A DNA stretch of 64,000 nucleotides from contig NC_092670.1 in the NCBI RefSeq assembly GCF_964355755.1, positions 15,437,201 to 15,501,200 on the forward strand, given 5' to 3'. The translations under genes were made by a program, and so were the position numbers. This DNA is from Antedon mediterranea. Its lineage: Eukaryota > Echinodermata > Crinoidea > Comatulida > Antedonidae. Positions 26,425 to 38,000 of the stretch are shown one piece after another. How positions within the stretch are numbered: position 1 is the stretch's first letter; every line of letters begins with the position of its first letter. The notes beneath the pieces are model-generated. The model saw nothing but the letters and a program-made list of their open reading frames with translations, was not told the origin of the DNA and did no database searches.

Positions 26425-28630
26425 TAATTGAATCAGTCTATTTAATAACCAATAATATTCTTAAAGATGAAGATCCCATCACATGCTTTGGTGTAGTACT
26501 GTTCTATGTACTCTGTATTAAATATGATTTAACCTCATCAAAGCCTACTGTTGTTGGCTACAGCATGATTCTACTTCTTCACATACTACTATTTATACAT
26601 ATAAAAAGATTCTGTGTAAATTATAATAAAAACAGATTTATTTAACTTTTATTTGAACAAATTATTATTTATTGATAGGTTTAACAATATTCATTGTCTT
26701 GAATTTTAGGCCTACATAAACGAATTTGTAGAATATATTTATTTTTTTCTGACAGCTGATATTGCATTTAAACATGAATTCTAGAGAAGTGAGAGACATT
26801 CTTGGAAAGGGTCCCCGTAATGGCAATTGTCTCTTGAATAAAGAATGGTGTTGTACTGTAAATAATATAATTGGACTTTAGTAATACTAATAGTATGACA
26901 ATACAGGGTCTCCCTTCATATTCTCCCTCCATTTTAAGAATCTCCCTCCATTAGGTGATGGACACAATATATTTCTCCTATTTCTAGAGTCATTTTATGA
27001 AAAATATATGATAACAGATAATTTTTGTGAGTACGAAGTAAAAACTGGGTTTACATCAGTTGTTCTGTTTGTCCCAAAAGTGAACTTTTATCCGCGAGTA
27101 AACTAGTCCGATTACTTCTCTAACCTTTGACCTTATTGTACTGAATAAAGAGAATTTGAAGAATACACTTATTATTCAAAAACGTTTATTTTATTGATAA
27201 ATTATACTGTTAACAAGCATGAATTATGTTGAACTCCCTCATAGTATTATCAAGTATATTGTTTTATATTTCTCATTATTCTCTGTACATATTTGTGACT
27301 CTTTGATTTTTCTGTATAAAAAGCAGAATTTTATTAGCATAATAAGTAAAAGCCATTGATGTAAATGTCGTGTATATTTGGTGATGCATAAATTAAATGT
27401 AATTAATTAAACTTTATTGAAAAGATGTAAAGAAATCTATTCAGATTTTTATTGTATTTGTAGGTTAACATTTCTGTATTTTCTTTTTGTTTATTTTATG
27501 GTAATTTTCTTGACACAAAGCAAACTAGTTTTTAGTGTTATATACAAATATTTATGATGGAAGGAAAGATCTTTATGCAACTTTTATTACTTGCTTGTCT
27601 TGGAAAATAATATAGTTTATTGAAAAAGCAAATATTACTGGTTTTAGTATTAAATTTCCATGACACCTGGTTTTTTTAGTAATGTTATTTTTGCCATTAT
27701 TTGATCGAATTGTTTAAAAATGTTTGTTATGTTCAGTTATATTCTTTGGTATTTTTTCAGTAAATCTTTAGTAGAAAATTTCTCCAACTGCGCAAGCAAG
27801 GTTCCCACTTGCGGATGCAATGCAAGTGTTGACCAATCACAAGCAAAAGTTTGGATGATCGATCGCGTCCATTTGATCAAATTACTTACGTCCTTGCGCT
27901 CCGTACAAGTGGGAAAAAAGCTTCAAGTACCTAGTTTTCACCGTTTTGTAATAAACCTTAAATAATGATCGTTTTGTGACGACGTAAGACATAGGAGTTA
28001 AGATGTTTATTTCAATTGTTATCAAGTCGTCCAACAAAATGTTGCCTTACATTTTCACTTACATTTTTGGCTGTACGATCAGCAAAATCTATTTTATAGA
28101 GGCTACGACTTCAGAGATGTTTTAGGTCTTCACAAATAAAAATCTTCTTACAAAGGTAGGCATGTAGGCTTAATGGATTGGTACTAGTTTGTGAGGTTTT
28201 TGTCTCTGTCATGTCGACTTACAAAACCACCAGAAATGACTTTGGCTTCATTACCATAAAAGTAAATTGCTTTTCTAAATTTATTTATTTTTTTTAGGCT
28301 GTGTTAGTTTAAACTTTCAAAGGAGGGACCAAATCGGATTTCATATCTTGTGTGTAATGGTATTTTTTATGCAGCTGTTATACACAAGTTTATTCAAATA
28401 AATTTAATAAAACTAAAATCAATAAAAATGTGTAATGTTATTTTCTGTTTAGCAATTGAGTGTAGAATGCAACAATCCATTGTTACGCATATATAGCAGA
28501 TTTCGACACTTTTGATTTTGAACATAACTAACAACAGGACACTCAGCTTGCCTTTTCAAGAAAGGAACAGTCCTTTGACTGCAACAGTACTGGTCATGTC
28601 ACAGCCACAGATAAAACAAAATCTCTGTAA
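26425..28630. other. CAMSAP 3' UTR and intergenic spacer
   Basis: AATAAA signals occur at about 26837-26842 and 27143-27148, either of which could end the CAMSAP transcript. A family C MITE-like element lies at 27796-27925. No coding sequence is supported before the satellite. Confidence 0.6.
27796..27925. mobile_element. MITE-like element, family C copy
   Basis: 'gcaaggttcccacttgcgga' at the left and 'cgtacaagtgggaaaaaagc' at the right are imperfect inverted ends around a CpG-richer centre. Confidence 0.6.
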
Positions 28631-28631
28631 T

Positions 28632-31600
28632 ACATAAGCCTATATAGCAAACGTGTTCTGCGCATGTTACTTCAATACATAGCCTAATGTGTTCTGTGCA
28701 TGTTACTTCAATACATAGCCTATATAGCCTAATGTGTTCTGCGCATGTTACTTCAATACATATAATGCGTTCTGTGCATGTTACTTCAATACATAGCCTA
28801 TATAGCCTAACATGTTCTGCGCATGTTACTTCAATACATATAATGTGTTCTGCGCATGTTACTTCAATACATAGCCTATATAGCCTAACGTGTTCTGCGC
28901 ATGTTACTTCAATACATATAATGCGTTCTGCGCATGTTACTTCAATACATTTAATGCGTTCTGTGCATGTTACTTCAATACATATAATGTGTTCTGCGCA
29001 TGTTACTTCAATACATATAATGTGTTCTGCGCATGTTACTTCAATACATAGCCTATATAGCCTAACGTGTTCTGCGCATGTTACTTCAATACATAGCCTA
29101 TATAGCCTAACGTGTTCTGCGCATGTTACTTCAATACATAGCCTATATAGCCTAACGTGTTCTGCGCATGTTACTTCAATACATATAATGCGTTCTGCGC
29201 ATGTTACTTCAATACATAGCCTATATAGCCTAATGTGTTCTGCGCATGTTACTTCAATACATATAATGCGTTCTGCGCATGTTACTTCAATACATAGCCT
29301 ATATAGCCTAACGTGTTCTGCGCATGTTACTTCAATACATAGCCTATATAGCCTAACGTGTTCTGCGCATGTTACTTCAATACATATAATGCGTTCTGCG
29401 CATGTTACTTCAATACATTGCCTATATAGCCTAACGTGTTCTGCTCATGTTACTTCAATACATATAATGCGTTCTGCGCATGTTACTTCAATACATTGCC
29501 TATATAGCCTAACGTGTTCTGCGCATGTTACTTCAATACATATAATGCGTTCTGCGCATGTTACTTCAATACATAGCCTATATAGCCTAACATGTTCTGC
29601 GCATGTTACTTCAATACATAGCCTATATAGCCTAACGTGTTCTGCGCATGTTACTTCAATACATAGCCTATATAGCCTAACGTGTTCTGCGCATGTTACT
29701 TCAATACATAATGTGTTCTGCGCATGTTACTTCAATACATATAATGTGTTCTGCGCATGTTACTTCAATACATAGCCTATATAGCCTAACGTGTTCTGCG
29801 CATGTTACTTCAATACATAGCCTATATAGCCTAACGTGTTCTGCGCATGTTACACTTCACTACATATAATGCGTTCTGCACATGTTACCTCAATACATTG
29901 CCTATATAGCCTAAGGTGTTCTGCGCATGTTACTTCAATACATATAATGCGTTCTGCGCATGTTACTTCAATACATAGCCTATATAGCCTAATGTGTTCT
30001 GCGCATGTTACTTCAATACATAGCCTATATAGCCTAACGTGTTCTGCGCATGTTACTTCAATACATAGCCTATATAGCCTAACGTGTTCTGCGCATGTTA
30101 CTTCAATACATAGCCTATATAGCCTAACGTGTTCTGCGCATGTTACTTCAATACATAGCCTATATAGCCTAACGTGTTCTGCGCATGTTACTTCAATACA
30201 TAGCCTATATAGCCTAACGTGTTCTGCGCATGTTACTTCAATACATATAATGCGTTCTGCGCATGTTACTTCAATACATAGCCTATATAGCCTAATGTGT
30301 TCTGCGCATGTTACTTCAATACATATAATGCGTTCTGCGCATGTTACTTCAATACATAGCCTATATAGCCTAACGTGTTCTGCGCATGTTACTTCAATAC
30401 ATAGCCTATATAGCCTAACGTGTTCTGCGCATGTTACTTCAATACATATAATGCGTTCTGCGCATGTTACTTCAATACATAGCCTATATAGCCTAACGTG
30501 TTCTGCGCATGTTACTTCAATACATATAATGCGTTCTGCGCATGTTACTTCAATACATAGCCTATATAGCCTAACGTGTTCTGCGCATGTTACTTCAATA
30601 CATAGCCTATATAGCCTAACGTGTTCTGCGCATGTTACTTCAATACATATAATGCGTTCTGCGCATGTTACTTCAATACATTGCCTATATAGCCTAACGT
30701 GTTCTGCGCATGTTACTTCAATACATATAATGCGTTCTGCGCATGTTACTTCAATACATAGCCTATATAGCCTAACATGTTCTGCGCATGTTACTTCAAT
30801 ACATAGCCTATATAGCCTAACGTGTTCTGCGCATGTTACTTCAATACATAGCCTATATAGCCTAACGTGTTCTGCGCATGTTACTTCAATACATAATGTG
30901 TTCTGCGCATGTTACTTCAATACATATAATGTGTTCTGCGCATGTTACTTCAATACATAGCCTATATAGCCTAATGTGTTCTGCGCATGTTACTTCAATA
31001 CATAGCCTATATAGCCTAACGTGTTCTGCGCATGTTACACTTCACTACATATAATGCGTTCTGCACATGTTACCTCAATACATTGCCTATATAGCCTAAG
31101 GTGTTCTGCGCATGTTACTTCAATACATATAATGCGTTCTGCGCATGTTACTTCAATACATAGACTATATAGCCTAATGTATTCTGCGCATGTTACTTCA
31201 ATACATAGCCTATATAGCCTAACGTGTTCTGCGCATGTTACTTCAATACATAGCCTATATAGCCTAACGTGTTCTGCGCATGTTACTTCAATACATATAA
31301 TGCATTCTGCGCATGTTACTTCAATACATATAATGCGTTCTGCGCATGTTACTTCAATACATATAATGCGTTCTGCGCATGTTACTTCAATACATTGCCT
31401 ATATAGCCTAACGTGTTCTGCGCATGTTACTTCAATACATATAATGCGTTCTGCGCATGTTACTTCAATACATAGCCTATATAGCCTAACGTGTTCTGCG
31501 CATGTTACTTCAATACATATAATGCGTTCTGCGCATGTTACTTCAATACATATAATGCGTTCTGCGCATGTTACTTCAATACATATAATGCGTTCTGCGC

Positions 31601-32378
31601 ATGTTACTTCAATACATTGCCTATATAGCCTAACGTGTTCTGCGCATGTTACTTCAATACATATAATGCGTTCTGGGCATGTTACTTCAATACATAGCCT
31701 ATATAGCCTAACGTGTTCTGTGCATGTTACTTCAATACATATAATGCGTTCTGCGCATGTTACTTCAATACATATCCTATATAGCCTAACGTGTTCTGCG
31801 CATGTTACTTCAATACATATAATGCGTTCTGCGCATGTTACTTCAATGCATATAATGTGTTCTGCGCATGTTACTTCAATACATATAATGCGTTCTGCGC
31901 ATGTTACTTCAATACATAGCCTATATAGCCTAACGTGTTTTGCGCATGTTACTTCAATACATAGCCTATATATCCTAACGTGTTCTGCGCATGTTACTTC
32001 AATACATAGCCTATATAGCCTAACGTGTTTTGCGCATGTTACTTCAATACATAGCCTATATAGCCTAACGTGTTCTGCGCATGTTACTTCAATACATAGC
32101 CTATATAGCCTAACGTGTTCTGCGCATGTTACTTCAATACATAGCCTATATAGCCTAACGTGTTCTGCGCATGTTACTTCAATACATAGCCTATATAGCC
32201 TAACGTGTTCTGCGCATGTTACTTCAATACATTGCCTATTTTGCCTAACGTGTTCTGCGCATGTTACTTCAATGCATATAATGTGTTCTGCGCATGTTAC
32301 TTCAATACATATAATGTGTTCTGCGAATGTTACTATAATACATAATGTGTTCTGCGCATGTTACTTCAATACATATTT
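28632..32378. repeat. Satellite array: constant 25-bp core with 20-bp or 8-bp spacers
   Basis: About 90-100 copies of the core 'ttctgcgcatgttacttcaa' + 'tacat' are separated by one of two spacers: 'agcctatatagcctaacgtg' (45-bp unit) or 'ataatgcg' (33-bp unit). Both unit lengths are multiples of three, so long open frames arise on the plus strand. They break only where a rarer 31-bp or altered unit occurs, so I treat them as artefacts. A stretch of 1185 bp is duplicated: the unusual variant 'tacacttcactacatataat' at 29851 recurs at 31036, and the block ending near 29775 recurs near 30960. Confidence 0.97.
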
Positions 32379-33260
32379 TAGTCGTTAATTGGCCATTTTT
32401 TGCTGTACATAGTAGGTCTACATGGATATTTTTTTTAAATGGCAAAATTTAGACCTTTTTTATGCCTACATACGCAGGATTACATATTGTGATCTGCGAG
32501 TTACCTCAATACGTATTTTAAACCGTAGATAATTAGCTATTTTCGAAAAAAAAATACAAGGATTTTTTTCGAAAAACGTCCATTAGGCCTATATTCACTT
32601 TTTAAAATTCAATAATTATGCGATTATATTGCCATATATGCGCCTATATTGTTTTATCATAATCTTATAGAGCCATAGTAACTAGTTAAGTAAAAAATAA
32701 AAAGGTCGAAAATTTTCCTGTAGGCCTACTATAATACAGGAATTTTTTTCGAAAAATGGCCAAAATATCCACTTTTTAAAATTCAAAAATGATGCGATAA
32801 TATTGCCATTATAGGCCTACTAATAGTACAGGGATGTTTTTACAAAAATAGCAAAATTTTGACTTCTATTTTTCTACATAACAATCATATTTATTCGAAT
32901 TATTTTTCAAGAGTTTAAGTGGGTGCGTTTACAGTATTCAAAATGATGTTCTATGGGGGGCATTTATTCAAATAAGTACAGTACCCGGAATCACATGTTC
33001 TGTGCATGTTACCTCAGCACATAATTCAATAAGTTTTTATAATATTTTGGTCATTTTCGACAAAATATCTGTACTATAGTACAGGGAAATTATAAAAAAT
33101 TGACATGTGCAGAATCACATAATCTGTTCTGCGCATGTTACCCCAATGCATTATTATTCTTATAAGTTAATATTTTGGTCATTTTAAAAAACAGGGACAT
33201 TTTAAAGAAATGGCTTCTTTTTTATAACAGGTTATTATACTATGACTATAAGATGATCAT
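32379..33260. repeat. Degenerate outlying copies of the satellite core in a longer repeat unit
   Basis: Diverged cores occur at about 32490 (ctgcgagttacctcaatacg), 33000 (ttctgtgcatgttacctcag) and 33127 (ttctgcgcatgttaccccaa). They are embedded in a repeated AT-rich context that includes 'ggtcatttt' and 'tagtacaggga'. Spacing near 33 kb is about 125 bp. Confidence 0.7.
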
Positions 33261-34275
33261 ATAGCAATATTATCACATATAAATTGATTTTGGCCATTTT
33301 TCGACAAAATCTCTGTACTGTAGTACAGGGATGTTTTCGAAAACTTAACTGGTTCCTATGACTATAAAAATATGATAAACTTGTATAAGGCTGTTCATTT
33401 TGGTCATAAACCAAGTAAAGAGTTCTTTATTAATACTCAAATACAGGAATTAGTAGTAGTATCAGTAATTATAAGATTATTATCATAGCAGATACTAGCA
33501 AATGTATACTGAATAATAAACCCATATAAAAATACTGCATTATTATTTAGAAAAATATTGGCAGAAGTGTAATTAACAAAGTAATACATTTAATGTGATT
33601 ATTAAATTAATTTTATTTTTTCCAAACTTTTTTTAATAACTTTACAAATTATGTATTTATGTATCTATATTTCAACATCTCACTTTCTATACATCCATTC
33701 CAATACATAAATTAAATATAAATAAATGACAACCATAGTAAAACATACAACATTAACTACTACATTGAATTAAATTTGGAATAATAAATATAAAAAGTGG
33801 TCTGGTAGAGCTGATTGCACATATACATCAGACATCGGTAAGTAATATTTTAATGTTCTACGAAGAAAATAATCCATGTGATGTAAACACTGACACAATA
33901 TAACCCATAATACTTGATAAACTGTTGCTCTTTTATGTTTAATCTTCTTTAATAGCATCAATCACATTTGTCACATTACTTAGTGTGTCTCGTTTCTAAA
34001 ATAAAGAACATGAACATTTCAATTAAAAAGGCAATACTGTAGAATGTCCAACTCAATAACCTGGTCTGGCATTTATCCATATTTCTAGTTAGAACTGGAG
34101 CTTTAATTATCGGAATAGAACCCCTCAACCACTGAGATCCAGTTGCTTTCCAATGAAACAAACTACTGTAGCAGACTGCTAGTGGCTAACCCCAATTCAC
34201 TCAGGGTTCTACATCTGTTCCACTTAATAGAGGTTCTTCGACCTACTCACCCTTTATAAGCATAATACAGACATT
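33261..34275. other. AT-rich intergenic stretch
   Basis: No gene or clear repeat is supported. Fragments of the 'tactgtagtacagggatgtt' motif continue to about 33340. Confidence 0.5.
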
Positions 34276-34425
34276 AAATATGCCGGACAATTGAAAACCA
34301 AGAAAGACATGAAACAACTTAAAGAACTAGCCAATGAAAGATCAGACTGGAAGAAACTAGTAAAAGAGATTTACGGAGCAGCCCAAGCGGAAATGTCGGC
34401 AGACTTTTCAGCGGAAAGGCAGTAA
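34276..34425 (+). pseudogene. Retrotransposon ORF C-terminal fragment
   Basis: The plus strand reads KYAGQLKTKKDMKQLKELAN, then ERSDWKKLVKEIYGAAQAEM, then SADFSAERQ and a stop. The 'RxxWkkLV' ending before a short tail is typical of non-LTR reverse transcriptase C-termini. No upstream ORF remains. Confidence 0.5.
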
Positions 34426-34528
34426 TAATATAATATAGAGGTTCTATTATGGAATGGATCTCTATTTAAAGAAAAGCACTACAGTATGAACTTATTAATA
34501 TTTTTACTTATAACGTTCAAGACATTAA

Positions 34529-34895
34529 ATGGTGAAGTTCCGTAGTAGTGATTTGCTGGTCAGGCATGCACCAGCTCGGAATCTTAGGTCTAGTAGTCTG
34601 CAACAACTTATTGTGCCTAGGTCTAGGCATTCATGGGGTGACAGGTCATTTTCTGTTGCAGCACCTCGTCTATGGAACCCATTACCATCACATATTAGAT
34701 CTAGCAAGTCTACTGATGTGTTCAAGAGGGCACTTGAGATACATCTGCTCTCGGCTGCCTTTGGAAATTTGTAAGGCGTTTTGCAAAATTTTTTGTTGTT
34801 TTTAGTTTCATGGTTGAATTTCTCATGGTTTTCACAAGCGCCTTGAGCACTTTGTGGATATGTGCGCTCTATAAATCTTATTATTATTATTATGC
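34529..34895 (+). pseudogene. 5'-truncated LINE (reverse transcriptase C-terminus and 3' tail)
   Basis: The frame ending at 34774 contains SRHSWGDRSFSVAAPRLWNP, LPSHIRSSKSTDVFKRALE and a short tail, which is the classic C-terminal block of CR1/L2-like elements. It is followed by 'ttgagcactttgtggatatg', a CTCTATAAAT stretch and a (TTA)n end at about 34877-34893, as expected for this LINE group. Only the last ~80 codons survive. Confidence 0.85.
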
Positions 34896-35026
34896 ACAAA
34901 TAGTTACTTTTTCAAAATCATTGACTTAAAGCAAAGATAAGATATTTTTGCTAAGCCAATTTGATCAACATGTGTTCTATAGTAACACCTGACTCTCTTA
35001 AACTACCAGAAGCATGCATTTATTTC

Positions 35027-38000
35027 TTATTCATAATTTGCAATTTTCTGAATGCATTTTGAAATGATATAAAAATGACCTACTGTACTAATCTGCCCTT
35101 TAGCACTTTTTTTACTCTTCTTTGCTTTCTTTTTGCTTGGAGAACTTGTTTGAGAATCTGATCGTCGTAGTTTACTAAGTAAATAAAAAGTATTAAATCA
35201 GACATAAATGCTTTATTAACAGTGCACAAATTAGGTACATGATTAACAGATTTTTCTAACATTAGATCATACAGATTACATCATACTTATATACATACAT
35301 ACATTGTTTGAAACCAAAAATGTCATACCTATTTAACGATAAATCATCAAGGAGGATTGAACCCTACAATTTCTGGCTATAGTTTATATAACTAAAATAT
35401 ACTCATTTCGTACCTATTTAGTGATGGTTCTTTATAGCTTACAACACCCGCCCGGCGACTTGTCCTTTGCCGTGGTACCACTTCACTTTCCTTAGTTGAT
35501 GCCTCAGAGCTCTGGCTTACCTTCAAACAAAAAAGAAGTAATAAGACTTTTTGAATCGCTAGCATTGACAACCATACATGTTTGATAAAAAAATGACTAG
35601 AGAAATAATATGCACAGCGCTTTGAGGTTCCACAGCATTAGACGCTTTATAAATCCAGAATATTATATTATTCTTCACCCTGTCAAAGCTAAATTTATTT
35701 ATGCTAACCTCTGAAATGGCTTTCTTCTCAGGTTCTGTTTCTTCTGTAATATCTTCTTCCACAGCTTCATGTTCCTTATCTGCATCTTTTTTTCTCACCT
35801 GCAATGTTAATCTACGACTTTTTCTCTTACTCTCAATTTTAAGCAACGATGTGTCTTGCTGTTGGGGAGCTGGGTCATCAGATGCTTTGGCGGAACCATC
35901 TTCACCACTCTTTGATGGTTTCTTTTTCTGCTTTGAGCTTGCCTTCTTCTTGTCTGCCTTATTACTTGATTTTGTCTGTTCTTCATTTTCATCTATGCAA
36001 TTAAAAATTAATATGTAATATTGTTTTTAGCTTCCGATGTTGTTGCATGTTTTTTACCATTTTTAATTAATGTAAAATTAAGTAAATTATGCGATTTTGA
36101 TTTTTTTTCAAATAAAGAATACAAGTAAGACGTTTTCATATATTCAGGCCTTCTCTTTTAAGGAGCGAGTGCGATCACTCACCTAACCCACTCCTAAACT
36201 GCCCTTGAGGAGTGTGATTTACAACACGCCTAAATTTGGTAAACTTCTGCACACCAAAATACAAACAGCACACCTACAGCACCCCTGAATGTATTGAGGA
36301 GTGCAATTTGTAGCACACCTACAATTTTCAAAAGACAAGGCCTGTATATTGTTGTTCATAGTTTAACTAAATAGATACTTTGTGGTATAATATATAACAA
36401 GAAGTTCAATTGAATATATATGCTATTCAAAAATGTCAATAAAATTACCACTGCGTTTACTGCTTCTTTTATCAGTTTTCATTTTAGAACTGGATTCTTT
36501 TACAGTTTTCTTAACCGGGACGACGTCTTCTTCACATTCATCTTCATCTGTATCCACAATACATCTCACTTTCTTTTTTTCTTTAACTTTACCTATACCT
36601 ATTAAGTTCAAAATATAACGTGGTAAAATCATTTTTCAAATTGCAAAGTTGACAAGTTTTTACTAGGCTGGGTGGAGAGGGCTGCTATAGTCGTCTCACT
36701 ATACTCCACTGTGTCAATGTTAAATACTATTTCAGAAATTCTTTGGAACAGGTTATCATTCTATTCCATTTCAAACTCACTTGGTATACTTTCTTTATGA
36801 ACACCCTGTTTTGACTTTGTAACATCTTTAACTTTCATCTTAACATCTTTTTTTTCATTCACATTGACTGGGGCAGCAACCTTCTTGTGCAAATCATCTT
36901 CATTATCTGGAACACTGCTGTCAGTCTTTCTGCCCTCTTTATCTTTTTCAGTCTTTCTGCTGTCTTTTATTTTATCTACAAAAAAAACATAAACATGAAT
37001 CAGAAGTCTCCTAAATAAAGAACCTAAAATCTTTTCTATTCTTTAAAATGTCTTTTTTTTGTATGAGATTATTCACAATCAATTTACCGCTGCGTTTACT
37101 GTTTCCTTTATCAGTTTTCATTTTAGAACCAGATTCCTTTTCTGTTTTCTTAACTGGGACAATCTCCTCTTCACATTCATCTTCATCTGTATCTATAATA
37201 CATCTCACTTTCTTTTGTTCTTTTGTACCTAGTGCCAAGTTCAAAATATGATATGGTAAATACAAATTGCAAAGTTGTTTATTTCTTACTGGGGGAGGGG
37301 TGTACAGGGCAGGTCAAGAGAAACTATAAAGATAAAGTTTTCAGAGATCTTCTATTAAACAAACAAACATTACCATTTCGTTTACTGTTTTTCTTATCAG
37401 TTTTCACTGTAGAAGAAGCTCTACTTTCCTTTTTCTTAACTTGCACGGCGTCATCTTGCATATTATAATCTTCTTCATCCGTATCACTATCAACAATACA
37501 TCTCGTAACCTTTCTTTTCAGATCTATAATTTTATCTGAATTTAACAATGTAAAAATATTAGTTCATTAGTATAAAAAAATATGTGTTTAATCTAAACTC
37601 TGCTCATGATAGATACAGATTCTACATGGGACAAGCTAGAATCTGTATCTATCATGAGCAGAGTTTAGATTAAAGACATATTTTTTTTATACTAATGAAC
37701 GTTCAATTTAACAAATATGTTCTTACCGTTACCGGTTGTCTGTGTAAATTGGCCTTAAATATATCTATTGTATACAAGTGGTTTTACCTGTAACATCATC
37801 TTTGTTTTCAGCAGAATTTACTGGCACACAATCCTTTTCATTCTCCTCTGAATCATCATCCTCGGTATCTGGAATAACTTGAACTTTATTAATTGAAAAT
37901 TATCTTATTGTCTCTTAATATTGTACTGTTATGTATGAATACGGTGCTTTCATTTCCATGCCCCACTTGACTACAAAGTCATTCTGCATATGCTCAGAAA

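Noticed and set aside
28632..32378. Resemblance to a CRISPR array (constant repeat, short spacers)
   Set aside because: There are only two spacer sequences, used over and over, in a eukaryotic genome with no cas genes. It is a satellite.
28687..32388. Three plus-strand ORFs of 362, 374 and 455 codons made of SAHVTSIH repeats
   Set aside because: They arise because the two satellite units are 45 and 33 bp, both multiples of three. Units of other lengths break the frame, there is no flanking non-repeat coding sequence, and nothing suggests splicing or a start context.
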